This document shows positions 1 through 12,073 of a stretch of DNA of 64,000 nucleotides, one piece after another. This DNA is from Clarkia xantiana subsp. parviflora (lineage: Eukaryota > Streptophyta > Magnoliopsida > Myrtales > Onagraceae). Below the pieces are notes generated by a model that saw only the letters and a list, made by a program, of their open reading frames with translations, did not search any database and was not told where the DNA came from. Position numbers and translations under genes: made by a program. Within the stretch, counting starts at the first letter, position 1, and each line of letters starts with the position of its first letter. The stretch is taken from assembly GCA_036873135.1 (NCBI GenBank), contig JAPTYO010000007.1, forward strand, positions 21,062,763 to 21,126,762, read 5' to 3'.

Positions 1-1310
1 GGACTTCGTTGCTTCCATAAGTCGCCAGGGTGTGGCATCCCTTCATAGGGTGTATAGGAGCGAATTCCTTCGCGGCCCGCATTGGGGTATTCTTGGTTTG
101 CAGCTGGAGGCCGTCTTCCCCCTTGTTGCGAAGTTTCTTCCCATGGTATGTTATGCGACTCTGTCCTTGCTGGGGGTTGCCTGTATGTAGGCGGCGGTGG
201 TTATGCGTAGCCCTGGTTTCTTAAGGCGTCCCTAAAAGCCAAAAGTTCATCAAACGCTACCATCATTGCAGGAGTGACATTGTGTGCAGCATGTACTCCA
301 CCTTAGCGCTGTTGCTCCTCGGTGGGCATTCCATAAGGGTGCTCTTCATCTGTAGGTACTCAGTACTCAAATCCTGGCGGTAGCACGTGGGTATGAATGT
401 TATGGTTCTTCTGACCTTGTTGCTCAGATTGCGTATTGGGAGCTGGCGCTGACGAGGCTGTGGAAGTGACATCTGGGATGTGGGAAGGCTTAGGCTGGCT
501 CTTCCTTGGCGGTGCTTGTTTACTTGCCTGAGTGGCAGCTTTTCTCTTCGGGCGCCCCGGGGCCTTGATATGCCCTGGGTTTATGTTGTCAGGAGACTGA
601 GGGTTGCTCGTCATTGCTCTGGTAGTAGGTGACTTGTCTTGTTCGAATCGTGTGGAGCCAATGTTGGGACCTGAATCGCGTGGGTTGTCAGGTCCTTAAG
701 ATATTGTGTAGAAGTCTTGTCGGGTTGTCGGAGTTCGCAAGTGTTGTCCACGTGCGCTCCTCCTAACACCTGCGGAAGGGGCGATACCAATACCACATGG
801 GGGTGGTACTCGATGAGCCCTCTCCGATGCCTAAATGCGAACCGATTCTAGAGAGATGAAACTAGAGAGATGTGAGAGCTCCCAAGCTAACTTAAAATCT
901 GAAATGGGTGACCAATGTTCCTATTTATAGGGAACTGTGAACTCGAACCCGGTTTTGAGCGGTCCGATCCCGCTTTAGTTAGAAAACATGAACCGAGATT
1001 GGGTTTGAGCAGGATTGAAAGTGGGGAAAACTCGCACATAGTGTAAAACACGTATGTAAGGGTACGCGCGTCGCATGGCGAAAATCCGAACCACACCGGA
1101 TTGTGGAGATAATCCGGTGTGGTCCAGATTATCTTAGCAATCCTGACCGGTCCGGATTGTTTGCACAATCCGGACGAGTCTCGCCTTGAACGTGCGTGTT
1201 GCGCGTTCAGACCGTTCTAACCCACGGGTAAGTTCGTAAGCCGTTAGTGGGTTTGTCGTGTCGAAGATGCCCGAATGTAAAACTAACCCATATCGGGCGA
1301 ATATCCATCA
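1..1310 (-). mobile_element. Partial LTR retrotransposon (LTR plus start of gag), cut by the window edge
   Basis: Read on the minus strand, 1310 to 662 looks like a 5' LTR: its ends are TG and CA, and it is followed directly by a primer-binding-site-like stretch (TTGGCTCCACACGATTCG, about 661-644). Further along the minus strand a frame opens at 614 and runs to 360. It gives a basic, Pro/Ser/Gln-rich 84-residue protein, as in the N-terminus of some gypsy gag proteins. The frame then breaks, although gag-like composition continues to the window edge. No protease or RT is in view, so the family is not certain. The LTR boundary at 1310 rests only on the CA end and on the abrupt change to an AT microsatellite. 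Confidence 0.5.
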
Positions 1311-1316
1311 TTATAC

Positions 1317-1319
<3 letters not shown>

Positions 1320-1357
<38 letters not shown>
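1320..1357. repeat. (AT)n microsatellite
   Basis: An uninterrupted run of about 18 AT dinucleotides lies between the LTR-like sequence and the C2-domain fragment. Confidence 0.95.
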
Positions 1358-1364
<7 letters not shown>

Positions 1365-1381
1365 TTCCATGCTTCACTTAA

Positions 1382-1600
1382 ATGGATACGTCGAACATCA
1401 TGCATTATTCTTCCTTCGAAATTACATTTCTATCCGCAGAAAAGCTTTACATACCCAAGAAACATAGAAATAATAATTTGTTTGTTGTCATCAAATCAGG
1501 CGGATCCGGCAACAAAGAATGCACAACAAATATGTCGACAAAAAATGGGGATGACGACGCCCTGATCACATGGAACGAGACGGTGGAAATGAATTCTTAG
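1382..1600 (+). pseudogene. C2-domain protein fragment (BAP/SRC2-like N-terminus)
   Basis: A 72-codon frame begins MDTSNIMHYSSFEITFLSAE. It has the layout of the first half of a small plant C2 domain: the opening strand (FEITFLSAEKL), a K-rich turn, the NLFVVIKSG strand, and the WNETVEM strand where family members read WNE. Small C2 proteins of the BON1-associated/SRC2 type run to roughly 150 or more residues. This frame stops right after the WNE strand, at about the midpoint of the domain, and I see no continuation downstream. I infer a gene fragment or truncated pseudogene rather than a working gene. An unseen intron with distant exons cannot be excluded. Confidence 0.45.
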
Positions 1601-2870
1601 GAATATAAATTCTTAGGAATATAAATTCGAGAACTAAATTGAATAAAATAAAACTATTTAACGGTCAAATTAACTGTTGACTAACGGAAACACAAAAGAC
1701 ATACAACTTCTCAAACATATGACTTAAAAAATCTACAAAATAAAACATATGACACAACAAACCAATAGTGGTTAAACATGTGGCAGTAAAAGACCCTTTA
1801 ACCCTTTAAATTATCAGACTAAATTTTGTTAGTATTTTTTTCATATAATTTTTTTACTCATTTTTTATAATTATTTTCCAGTTTTTTAAATAATTATTAT
1901 TCATATACAATGTTTGGAATTTTTTTACCAATATAGCAACTTAAGAAAGTCCGAATTCTAAAGTCTACCGAAAATTTAGCAAAATACCAAAATAACCTCA
2001 CTGTCGTTGTCTAAAATAGCGGCTCCGGCCCCAAATTTTTTTGGGAGCCACTGTTCTGTATAGCGATGCCCATTTTTTTTTTTTTTCCATTTAAACTTTT
2101 GTTTGTTTAATTTTTAGATTTTAATGTAAATGGTTTATGCAATTTTATGACTTTTTTGTATATCTTTATTGGCTAGGTCTAAAGTTTGCTCAAGTTAATC
2201 TAAGAAGGTAAATTTTTTAAACAGTTTTATCCTCTAAAGTTAAGCCGATCATACTGTATGCACAATTCAATAGAATTTTAGAATTTAAGATTTATATATC
2301 TTTCTGATTTTTTTTTAGAATTTTATGATTTATTTAATTCTTTAGGTTTTCTTTTCTTTTGAAACCCCGGTTTAATTTTCGATACATTTTGATATTTGAA
2401 TTATTTTAGGTTGGTATTTGCGCAAATAAATAATAATTCTTACAACTCCTGTCTCAAATTTCTAGCTCCGTCACTGGCATCACCTCAGATCTCTTCCAGG
2501 CAGTCGCAAATGTGGTCGTTGCCCGTGATATTTAAAGGCACCACCTTGGAGTTGGGGGCAAATAGTCCAGTGACACCCTGTGTTTGAACCGTCCTATAGC
2601 TACAACGGAGAAATGGTAGCAAATCACTCTATACCATCGAGCCCTTGTAATTAGGATCTTGATGACTAGACATATCTCGAGTTAACTACATTATCCGAAT
2701 AATACTACTCCTTATAGGGAAGTTAAAAGTTATTATTGTGAACAACAGACTACCCATATGTACTAGAGAGGTCCAATGATACCTAAGTAATAGTGTCTCC
2801 AATCTGGGCATGAGATAGATTTTGAATTCCCTATAAAAATCCTCTTACATTTCATTTATGATGATAAACC
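1601..2870. other. AT-rich spacer with a possible minus-strand SINE head
   Basis: No coding exon is evident. On the minus strand near 2640-2560 the text carries a GATGGTATAGAGTG box and, about 40 bases later, GGTTCAAAC. These resemble the A and B boxes of an RNA polymerase III promoter in a tRNA-derived SINE. The match is short and no target duplication was recognised. Confidence 0.3.
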
Positions 2871-3468
2871 TAGGGATGGCAACAGGCCGGGTTAAGGCGG
2901 GTTTTCGCAACTCCGGACCCGCCCTGCGAGTCGGCCTGGCTGACCCGGACAAGTGCACCTCCCGGGCGGGTCAGCTGGGGAAAAAATTCCGCGGGACCCC
3001 GATCTCACTCGCCGCGTGAATATTTTTTTTTTTTTTTTTTTTTTCACTTCTCAATATTACATATATATTATCTTTTGCCAAAGTCATTATATATAAATTC
3101 ACACCACAAATCTAACACCAATCAAATACAAATAACAAACACATCAAATTCATCACAAAATACAAATTCAAATCCAAACACCAAATCCAAATTAACAAAT
3201 CCTAATAATCTAAATATACATCTATTTATAATTTGGTCCTTGTTATTTATATAGGTACTATATTAACTATATTGTTTAATAAATGTTACATCATATTAAC
3301 ATTAAAATAAATAAATAAATTAGTACTTCGGGGCTGGTCTACGGTGCCCCGCGCCCCTAGACCCGGACCCGCTCCGTCCCGAACCTGTCCTATAACCCGC
3401 AGGTCGGCGAATCGACGGGTCAAAACCGGGTCGGGCCCCGCGGGTCCCAACATCCGTTGCCATCCCTA
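2871..3468. mobile_element. Non-autonomous hAT element (GC-rich arms), 598 bp
   Basis: The terminal inverted repeats TAGGGATGGCAAC and GTTGCCATCCCTA are exact mirror images. They are flanked by an 8-bp duplication that differs at one base (gataaacc at 2863-2870, gataaaac at 3469-3476). An 8-bp duplication is the hAT signature. The ends are rich in CCCG/CGGG motifs and the centre is AT-rich with no transposase, so this is a MITE-like deletion derivative. Relatives in the window lie at 8871-9320 and 60636-61078. Confidence 0.85.
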
Positions 3469-3743
3469 GATAAAACCAACTCTCATACCATATTTACTTT
3501 TTATATTTATATATATTTTATTTAGACATCAGAAATGAATCATAGAAACTAATCCTGATTGACTCCATTTTATCCGTGAGCGTGCGAATCGGAGTCCGGT
3601 CAGCCGAACAAGATCCATCAATAAACTTAGAAATTACATAAATTTTAACTTTTATACTAATAATTGGAGCACAAAAGGGGTGTATTTACGATCCCAAATC
3701 AAATGTAAAATTGAATGAAATAAGCCATTTTTCTTTATTATTA

Positions 3744-4277
3744 GGGTTAATAACTAAAAAAAACTGTCCAAGGTTTATCCTATGTTAAAATTAGGTGTCT
3801 GAAGTTTGAAATGTTAAAATAGACCGTCTCAAGTTTCATTTTTGTTGAAATTTGGTGTCTCGGTGTGATTACTTTAGAGAAGTCAATTCCGACGAAACCT
3901 TCTGTCAAATTCGAGGTCTCATACACACTCCATTCTCGTCATCTTGCCGGGACCGTCACCTAAAAAGTTGGTCACATCCGAGCAAGTAAATTTCGCTCTA
4001 TTGTCCTTGGAAAATGGCTCTACACCACTCTTCTAGAAACTTTTTTTTTAATGTTCAATTTTTAGGTGAAATTTGACGATTTTGTGAAAAGTAAAGAGTG
4101 ATTGATTATGAGCGGGTTGGTGGGCTGATGAAAATGATTGAATGGAGATGAAAAGACGCACCAAGACACCAAATTTCAACAAAAATGAAACTTGGGACAG
4201 TCAATTTTAACATTTCAAACTTCATATATCTAATTTTAACATAGGGTAAACCTTGGACAGTTTTTAACTATTAACCC
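3744..4277. mobile_element. Mutator-like MITE with long hairpin arms, 534 bp
   Basis: The element starts GGGTTAATAACT and ends ATTAACCC. Its first and last ~125 bases are nearly perfect inverted repeats. A perfect 9-bp duplication, ttattatta, lies on both sides (3735-3743 and 4278-4286), as expected for Mutator-superfamily insertion. It has no coding capacity. A sister copy with the same arms lies at 38538-39069 and a diverged one at 6744-7271. Confidence 0.9.
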
Positions 4278-4592
4278 TTATTATTATTATACAAATGGAT
4301 AATTTTTCACCTAAAAGTCCTAAACCCATGATCTTAGATAACTCGCATAAATAAGTAACAATAAATAATAATGGTCCACCACTAGACATAATGAGAAAGA
4401 GGAGACACATGTTAGTTGTAATTATGGAGTCTTAAAATATTCATGCACCTTTGCCCATTTCTCCAAACAGACCCTTATATTTGATTATTTTCCTCTCCAT
4501 CGTCATCTTCTTCTCCCCCTTCTATTCTCTCCATTGCCGCCTTCTGCAGAACTAAACAGAGAAACGCGAGAGAGAAAAAAAGAGAGGAGAAG
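4278..4592 (+). promoter_or_regulatory. Upstream region and 5' UTR of the cytochrome b561/DOMON gene
   Basis: This is the gap between the MITE and the start codon at 4593. The last ~100 bases are CT-rich then AG-rich (ctctccatcgtcatc, gagagagaaaaaaag), which is typical of a plant 5' leader. No TATA box can be assigned with confidence. The MITE ends about 315 bases upstream of the start codon, so it may lie in the promoter. Confidence 0.4.
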
Positions 4593-7500
4593 ATGAAGGT
4601 TCCTACGACGATCATCTTCATCATCTCCATGATCTGCAGATTCATGGCGGCCAATTCACAGACAGATTCTTGCACCTCTAATCTCGATCTCTCCGCTCTT
4701 GGATTCGGCTTCGACACCACTTCTCTCACCTGCGTCTCTGCTTGGTCTGCTCACAGCTATATCCTCAGAGTAATCTCTCTCCTTTGAATTTTCTGAAACG
4801 TCCTTCTTGACGAACTGTACTAAAAAATTTAGATCGTCTTCTATTGTGCAGTACGTGCAAAGCGGGCCCACGATTTGGAGTTTCGTCCTGTCGGTCCCCA
4901 CCGTCGACGCGTTCGTGGCCATCGGATTCTCCACCAACGGCAAGATGGTGGGGTCCAGCGCGATGGTCGGATGGATTCCTTCCGGCGGCGTCGGAATCAT
5001 AAAGCAGTACAAACTCGACGGCGAGAGTTCTAGCCTGGTGAAGGCCGACCAAGGGGACCTGGTCGTCAGCAACCGATCGATTGTGTCTCAGAACAGCCGT
5101 ACCTTCCTGGCCTTTCAGATAATCACGGCGGAGCAGCCGAGGTCTCAGCTCATCTACGCCATTGGGCCGCCGAGCTTCTTGCCGTCGGCGCCGGGGTATG
5201 CGCTCACCGAACACCAGGACAAGATCGCCACTTCGGTCAACTATGTATCAGGTCAGCAGCAGCCTCTATTTTTAATTGTAGCTTTTGGGACCCTAAAATT
5301 TGCATATTTTGCATATAAATCCCCAATCTTTTATTTTGTCTATATTTATGCAAAAACAATATTGATCGATCATCATCATTGTTGGCTAGCTGAAAGTGTA
5401 CGTTTACAACTAGACATGATTAGGTCCATACGTGCACTAGATAAAAAGCAACATTCCGTATATATAATAATAAATAAAAAGTGAAACGCGTACAAATATA
5501 CAAATACAAACTCCTTAAAAAAATGAAATGTTACCTAGTCTTAGGAAAGAATAAAGTCTAACGTGGATTTAACAAGTGGTAATGAGTAAACTATCATTTG
5601 CCATATGCTTTATTAGTTATTCGATTATATTACTAAATAAAGTTTTTTTATGAGGCGATGAATATTTTTAAAATTAAAATGATTTATATAGTAGTAATAA
5701 AAACAATAGGCTTGCGATTAAGAAATTCCTAGGAAGCTTTAGTTTACTTCCATGGTTGAATTGGTCTCTCCAAAGAAAAAGTCGGTTCAAATAACTTTAT
5801 CATGTGCTAGAGTTATACAAACGTGGGATGCACAGATTACAGGTATGGTGGGATTTATTATAAGAGCAAAAGGATGATTATTATTATTTTTAAAAATATG
5901 GTCATGTCTTTTAAAATATGAGAAAATAGTACTTAAACGAATATATATGGATACAGTTATATTTTTATATTTACAACAATAATTTTTTTTTGTTCACGTG
6001 GCATTTCTACACTTGTACTTTATTTTTAATATATAATAATTATTACATTTAACTTTTTAGTTATACATAACTAATTAAGTTCACCTAGTTAGACTATAGC
6101 ATGTCTAGCACGAACTCGGATCAATGCGATCTCTCTAGCTAGGTTGGCCAATTAAGCCATAAATGATCTAAAGTTTTTATTACTCAATGTAAGCTATAAG
6201 AGACTCAACCCGTCCGGACTCGTGTTAAACATTATCTATTATACTAGATTACTAGGTGGTATAGTATGAATTCGAACCAATGCAAACATACTAACTAGGC
6301 AAATCAAGTCGTGTATCATGTTTTTTTTTTTTAAAGATTAGATTTTGATGTATGAATTGAATAACAGGACAAACAAAGACGACTAAAAGCCCGAACGCTA
6401 AGCTCCGAAAAAGCCATGGTTTCCTAAGCATACTGAGTTGGGGGTTTCTGATGGTAATCGGGGCAATGGTGGCTCGACATTGCCGGGAGTGGGACCCACA
6501 GTGGTTCTACGGTCACGCGGTTATTCAGACGGTGGCCTATACTCTGGGTGTGATTGCGATCGTATGTGGGCTCGTCCTGCAGAACCGGATTAGCGCCAAT
6601 GTCTCCACCCACAAAGGCATCGGCATCTTCGTTCTTGTCCTAGCGTCCCTTCAGGTTAGTCACTGCGAACCCACCTATTTTTATCCCGACTTTTTTCACC
6701 ATACCACCTCGTACCACCATCTTTACACACTATTAAATTAAAAGGGTTAAAAACCTAAAAACAGTTACAACTTTCACCCATGTTGAAATTTAGTGTCTCA
6801 ACATTAAAATGTTAATACAGACAGTTTTATTTTTAATTTTTGTTGAAATTCGGTATCTCGGTGTGATTACTTTATAGAAGTCAATCTCGACGAAACTGAC
6901 GGTCAAATTCGAGCTCCTATGCACACTCCCTTCCCGTCACCTTATCGGGACGTCACCTGAAAAGCTGACCACATCCGCGCTAGTAAATTCCGCTCCGTTG
7001 TCACTGTAATCGCTCCATATCAATCTATCAGAAACCATTTCTTTTGAATGTTCAAATTTGCAGGGAAATTTGGTGATTTTGTGAAAAGTAAAGAGTAATG
7101 ATTATAGAGGGTGAGTAGGGTGATGGAAATGATTAAAGAGAGATGAAAATACATGCATAGACACTCAATTTTAATAAAATAAAACATAAGACTGCCATAT
7201 TAATATTTTAATCCTAAGACATCAAATTTTAAAATTGGTGAAAACTTGAATTGTTTTTAGGTTATAATCCCATCACAAAAACTCCACCCATTTTTGAGTC
7301 AGTGTCTATGGATTAATTGTGAGGAAATAAGTTGATTAGGCAAGGTTTGGCTACCCGTTTCACGCCCCTTTCCAATTCTACACATGTCATGTTTGTCTTT
7401 TAGTAATTTGCATTTTGACTTCAATGATTTACCAAATAGGCAATTTTAGAAGAAAAAAAAACACCCGCAATAAATAATACTTCAATTATTTGGTCAACAT

Positions 7501-9637
7501 ACCTTATTAGGTTTGGACAACGTATCAAGGTTGGCTGGACCAAATGGTAAAGCAAGTTGTGTTCTTTGTGGGCGACCCAATTCGAAATCTGCCGGAGACG
7601 CCCTTGGAAGGACTTTAACCTTAATGCTCTCGGTCCGAACTTGCGAAAACAATGTAAATATATATATAAAAAAGGTTTGGAAAACATCCAGCCGCTTTGT
7701 AGCATAAAACTTTAATACCCGAATTGCTATACGAACTTTTAGTGTTTTAGAAATAAGTACTCAAAATTTTAGTTTTTAAAATTTCACTACCTTAAGTTTT
7801 AATTTTAGATAAAAAAAGCTATGTCTGTCTATTTGTCTGTAAAAACTGGACAAAAAACACTATATTCCGATCATGTGACTTTTTTTGCGTTCCGAACTGA
7901 CTGAATTACCTTTTATTGTTAACATTAATAAGGAATGAACGAATCAGAAATGAGAAATACAAATAGATATATTATTAAGTGGTAAGTTGATAAGGAATAT
8001 TAATAATGAATACATTCTTTAGATGAATGTATAAAAATATATAATAAACAAAAATGTCATCACTATTATAATTTTCGCTATAATATGTAAATTTTTTTTT
8101 TTTTTTGCCAATTTTGTTATAAGGAAAAAAATATACTTTAAAAAATGCATTTTTTAAGTTAATGAATAATTTTAAAATACTTAAAATATTTTTATTATAG
8201 AAAAACATGTAGTATTTTTTTTTTTAAAGTATGAAAACATAAATCAATAATCCATAAAAATTTAAAAATATTAAAAAATGTAGGAATTTATTTTAATTTT
8301 AAAAACAAACAAAGGTGGAAATGGAGCCTAGACCAACCCAGTTAGGATCCTACCCTAACTTGGGTCCTACCCAGAACTGGTCACTCAGATCCAGACCAAG
8401 TCCAATTAAGCCTATATCAACTTGGACAACCAGGCCTTTGTCAGACCTAACCGAGTCCAATATTTAAGCATACGTCGACTCGATCTAGGCTCTCCCCCAA
8501 TTTTTTTTAATTAGTTATTTTATAAAAATTAATTAATTTTTTTCTTTAAGTAAGACTGTTTAGATTTTTTTTTTTCTTGTTTCAGTAATAAATTTACCCA
8601 AAACTATTACGTATCCATCTGTATTTACTATATTTTAAGCTATAAGTAAGAATAATATTACAGATGAGCTGTAATAGAATGGTCCGACACGTAATAAATA
8701 ATACGGATTCAAAACGCAACCAAATAAACGAATGTGTGTATTTGTTAGTACCTATTTATGGTGCATTAAGCCAAACAAACACGCCACTTTCCCATTCCAA
8801 ATGTGTCGGAATGACTTAAATTGTAGTTTTTATCATTTTTTGTTTAATCTTTTACAGCATCCCTTATATCTAGGGGTGGCAACAGGTCACGGGTAATCCG
8901 TGACCCGCGGGGCCCCGCCCCGATTTTGACCCGTTGATCCGCGATCCGTGATCCGTGGGGCGGGTACGGTTTTGGGGCCGCCCCGCCCCGTTGACCCGCA
9001 CCGCCCCGTATGTGGATAATTTATATAAAATTATATAAGTAATATAATACACAGTTAAAATAATTAGGATTTGTGACTTGTATTTGGATTTGAAGTTAAA
9101 TTTTTCATTTGTGATTTAAATTTTAAATTGAATTTGTATATGGTAAATATAGAATTTAGGGTTTAAATTGCAAATAATATATTATGTACAACTAATAGGT
9201 GATCCGCGGGTCGACCCGCCCCGCGAACTGTGTGGGGCGGGTACGGATCGGCCATCTCGACCCGCGGGGCGGGTACGGGGCAAGCGATACCCGCCCCGAC
9301 CCGCCCCGTTGACAACCCTACTTATATCGAATGTCACCATCGGACAGTTTGTCATTAACGGGCTTTTTTAAATTTTTTTTTTTTTTGAAAAAAAACACAG
9401 TTGACAGCATTTTTGGCGCGGCCGGACAAGGAGTCGAAGTTGCGAAAGTACTGGAACTGGTACCACCACTTCGCGGGGAGAATACTGTTCATATTCGCGG
9501 TGGCAAATATCTTCTACGGAATCCACTTGGGCGAGAAAGGAAACGGATGGAGAGTCGGGTATGGAGTTGTTCTTGGTATACTGATTGCCACTTCAATCGG
9601 TCTTGAGATACGCCTCTTCACCAGGAGAAGAAACTGA
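4593..9637 (+). CDS. Cytochrome b561 and DOMON domain-containing protein
   Basis: Four exons join in frame: 4593-4769, 4852-5251, 6368-6654 and 9401-9637 (366 residues, all GT-AG). The product has a signal peptide (about residues 1-22), a DOMON domain (about 45-170, with YVQSGPTIWSFVLSVP) and a five-helix cytochrome b561 core (about 205-350). Likely haem-ligand histidines are in SHGFLSILSWG, WFYGHAV, STHKGIG and WNWYHHFAG. In the family, DOMON binds a haem on the apoplastic side and b561 moves electrons across the plasma membrane, probably from ascorbate. The length suits CYBDOM proteins (about 370-400). The 2.7-kb last intron holds a Mutator-like MITE, a SINE-like unit and an hAT MITE. The hAT element ends 80 bases before the last exon. 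No frame damage is seen. Confidence 0.92.
6065..6325 (-). mobile_element. Two tRNA-related SINE-like units in tandem (intron 2)
   Basis: Two minus-strand blocks, roughly 6325-6215 and 6185-6065, share one plan. Each has an A-box-like part (CGACTTGATTTGCCTAG; TGGCTTAATTGGCCAACC), then a B-box-like part about 35 bases later (GGTTCGAATTC; GATCCGAGTTCG), then a similar tail (ACCTAGTAATCTAG; AGTCTAACTAGG). The arrangement suggests a dimeric tRNA-derived SINE or two related insertions. Terminal A- or T-tracts and target duplications are not clear. Confidence 0.35.
6744..7271. mobile_element. Diverged Mutator-like MITE in the last intron of the b561/DOMON gene
   Basis: The ends GGGTTAAAAACCTAAAAACAG and the inverted complement at 7250-7271 pair, and the interior matches the 3744-4277 family (for example ggtgtgattacttta and gaagtcaat). 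Flanks no longer show a convincing 9-bp duplication, so this is an older copy. Confidence 0.75.
7520..7670 (+). mobile_element. tRNA-derived SINE-like sequence
   Basis: GGTTGGCTGGACCAAATGG resembles an A box, and about 35-45 bases later CCAATTCGAAATCTG resembles a B box. Then comes GCCGGAGACGCC, a word seen in many plant SINE heads, and the unit ends in an AT-rich tail near 7660. It lies inside the last intron of the cytochrome b561/DOMON gene. The region from here to 8870 is otherwise AT-rich intron with no exon-like sequence. Confidence 0.4.
8871..9320. mobile_element. Non-autonomous hAT MITE, 450 bp, with exact 8-bp target duplication
   Basis: The element starts TAGGGGTGGCAACAGG and ends TTGACAACCCTA. 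An exact 8-bp duplication, cttatatc, flanks it (8863-8870 and 9321-9328). The arms are made of repeated CCCGCGG/CCGCCCC words and the middle is AT-rich. No transposase is encoded. It shares arms and centre with 60636-61078 and lies 80 bases upstream of the final exon of the cytochrome b561/DOMON gene. Confidence 0.9.
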
Positions 9638-10168
9638 TCACATCTCTTCCTCTTCTTCTATTTTAATTAATAATTACTTCCCGTAACTATATTCTTTTTT
9701 GTACTCATTGCTTTTTTGTTGGTTATTATATTCACTAAGATTGATACGACTAGATAGAATTTTACTTTGCTTGTATTATTGTATATTTTGATCACTGACT
9801 CCATCCATATTTGCAGCACATTCACTCGTCTTTCGATTTAATCAAGAATTTCTATGTTCATTGAGTTCTGATACGCATTTTGATTGAACTGTTGAGAGAA
9901 GTGCTAACTGAGTCGTAGTGACAATTACCTTTATACATTTGGCACATTTCAGATCATTCCATTCGGAATATTAATCTTTTTCCATGTTCATTTAAACACA
10001 TGGAATCACTACAAGAAATCTGACATTTATGGTCCATCGCTACAGATCAGATTTCTTAGTTGATTGGCACAAGATATTATCATTTATAGCATGTTTGTTA
10101 AATTGAATAGGAACGGGGAATTTATGAATAAAGAATAGGGATTCTAATGGATATATGCCTAGTCACGT
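9638..10168. other. 3' flank of the b561/DOMON gene
   Basis: AT-rich sequence with several possible poly(A) signals (aattaataatta near 9665, tttgatcactgac near 9786). No coding or repeat structure was recognised. Confidence 0.3.
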
Positions 10169-10873
10169 GATAATTACGGGTACACATGCCTCCCCAAAGG
10201 TCAAGGCCCAAACGTCATTGGCTCACGACAACTAACGACATTTGGCCCAAGACAACATAGCAAGGTATGAGTCCCACGAGCATAACGCTCCAAAGATATA
10301 TACTACATGGGCGTAAGGCCCTTAAACACACATTATTTTGAGACGTTATCAGGGAACACTCAACACCCATACGAGGCTTTATATAAGTTCACTAGTAAGG
10401 CCTCTCGAGAACATAATACAAGGCGTCGATTATTTCGGGGTCGTTGCCAACGTACGAACTATAGTAGGAAGTGACAAAAATCTTTTACCAGACTACCACC
10501 TACACTCCCTAGGTCATCATCAGCAGAATCTCATAATGAGATACGATAATCATGAGACCTACAATATAGGGTCTGACGCCGCTCGGAACCCTTATAAATA
10601 CCTTATCACCACCATAATGAAAGAAAAGGAGGAAGAGGAATATTAGGAAAGAGAAGGAAGAACACGTAAAAAACGAACACACATATACACACTTTTACAT
10701 ACACATTTTATAATATCTTCTCACACTCTACTTCTACATGCTTACATGCACACTAGTGATTCATCTATTTACATAATCAGTGACTAACTTGATTGTCGGA
10801 GAGGGATCGTCGAGGTCCGCTCTGACACTGTCCCTTCTTCTTGAAGGTGGGAGCGATGCGGCCGGATACATCA
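10169..10873 (+). mobile_element. Probable solo LTR (about 705 bp)
   Basis: The sequence has LTR architecture: it begins TGATAATTACGGG and ends GGATACATCA, and it contains a TATA-like CTTATAAATACC near 10590. About 200 bases after the TATA it has ACTTGATTGTCGGAGAGGGA, close in kind to TTAAGCATCGGAGAGGGA in the Tat-element LTR at 46524. No internal retrotransposon sequence adjoins it, hence a solo LTR. The putative 5-bp flanks do not match, so the exact ends are uncertain. Confidence 0.45.
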
Positions 10874-12073
10874 TGAGACTTTGAAGAGCCACACCGAAAA
10901 ATCAGGATCATCGGATTTTGACCCGAAAAAAATATAAGTTGTTTGGTAACTAAATATGATTATAAATGAGGAATATATTTATAAGATATAAAATTACCTT
11001 TTTAATGTCTTATTTTTTGCCACCTCGAGGTCGCCAAAAAAGTTGTCGGTGACCAATTTTGGGGCCACATAAATCTCTAACAGAACCCCTATATGGATCT
11101 GAACGGGGCATAAGGCTCCTAAATCGGCGCAATCTAACCTCGATTGGAGCTACATAGGACTCTGACCGTGGCCAGAAAGCTCTGACTAAGAGCCTTCTAG
11201 TCCCATCAAAGCTTCATATGGCTCCAATCGGAGTCAGAAAACTCTGATTGAGAGTCTTCTGGCGATAAGAGCTATATGGGCTCCATCGGGTTCTTTGTGG
11301 CTCTTAGAGCTCCGACTGGAGGCTGGCTAGAGCCTTTGTGGCCCTAACTGGGGTCCAAGACCTCCCAATGAGTTTCAGAGCGCCGATGTTAGTTGGATGG
11401 CTGGTCGGAGCTAATGCAGTGGACTCTTTGAATTGAGATGGTGCTCGGTTGAAGTTGTAGGGTTATACTTGTCTTTTCATAATATCTATCGTAATCCGTA
11501 TTCACCTAAATAAAGGATTAGTCATTCCTATAAGTGGATGTCATAATTGCTATTTCAGTCGGTTTGAAATTGAGGTTCCATTTATAGCAGAATTAGTGAA
11601 ACAAACATTTTGTTAATCACAATATTACATTCTCTTAATTGTTCGCCTTTTTTGTCGGCCTGCAGAATTTCTCTGTCGAACAAATAATTATCGAAATACA
11701 CGTTTTTTTTTCAAAATTGGTCGAGTTAATTTGGCAAAACACAAAGGAAACGACACGAACAATTTCAGTGGCGCGAGTAGCATGACACAGACGTGTGGAT
11801 CAGATTCACAACCGCTCTGGCTGGAGGCTGGCTGGAGCTGAAGACTCTCCTTCTCCATCCACTCCATTTGTACCGCAAATCAAAAGCTTCCGCTTGTTCT
11901 GATCATCCCGACGACCAAGTGGAAACCGCCGATTGAAGCTAAGGGTTCGTCAATCGTCAGTCAATGGAGCTGTAGAGCTTCTAGAGCAACTGAATCACAC
12001 ACACACACACACAGAAAGAAATTCGAATTTCACTAGGCGTAGTCTGCTTAAAAGGCGATTTCTTTGCTGAAAA
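10874..12073. other. Spacer with GC-rich imperfect repeats, then 5' region of the NdhV-like gene
   Basis: Between about 11020 and 11420 short words such as GCTCCAATCGGAG, GAGCTCCGACTGG and CTCTGATTGAGAG recur. They resemble the GC-rich core of the Mutator-like elements at 14339 and 19705, but no terminal repeats were found. A (CA)n tract lies at about 11997-12013, in the probable 5' leader of the following gene. Confidence 0.35.
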
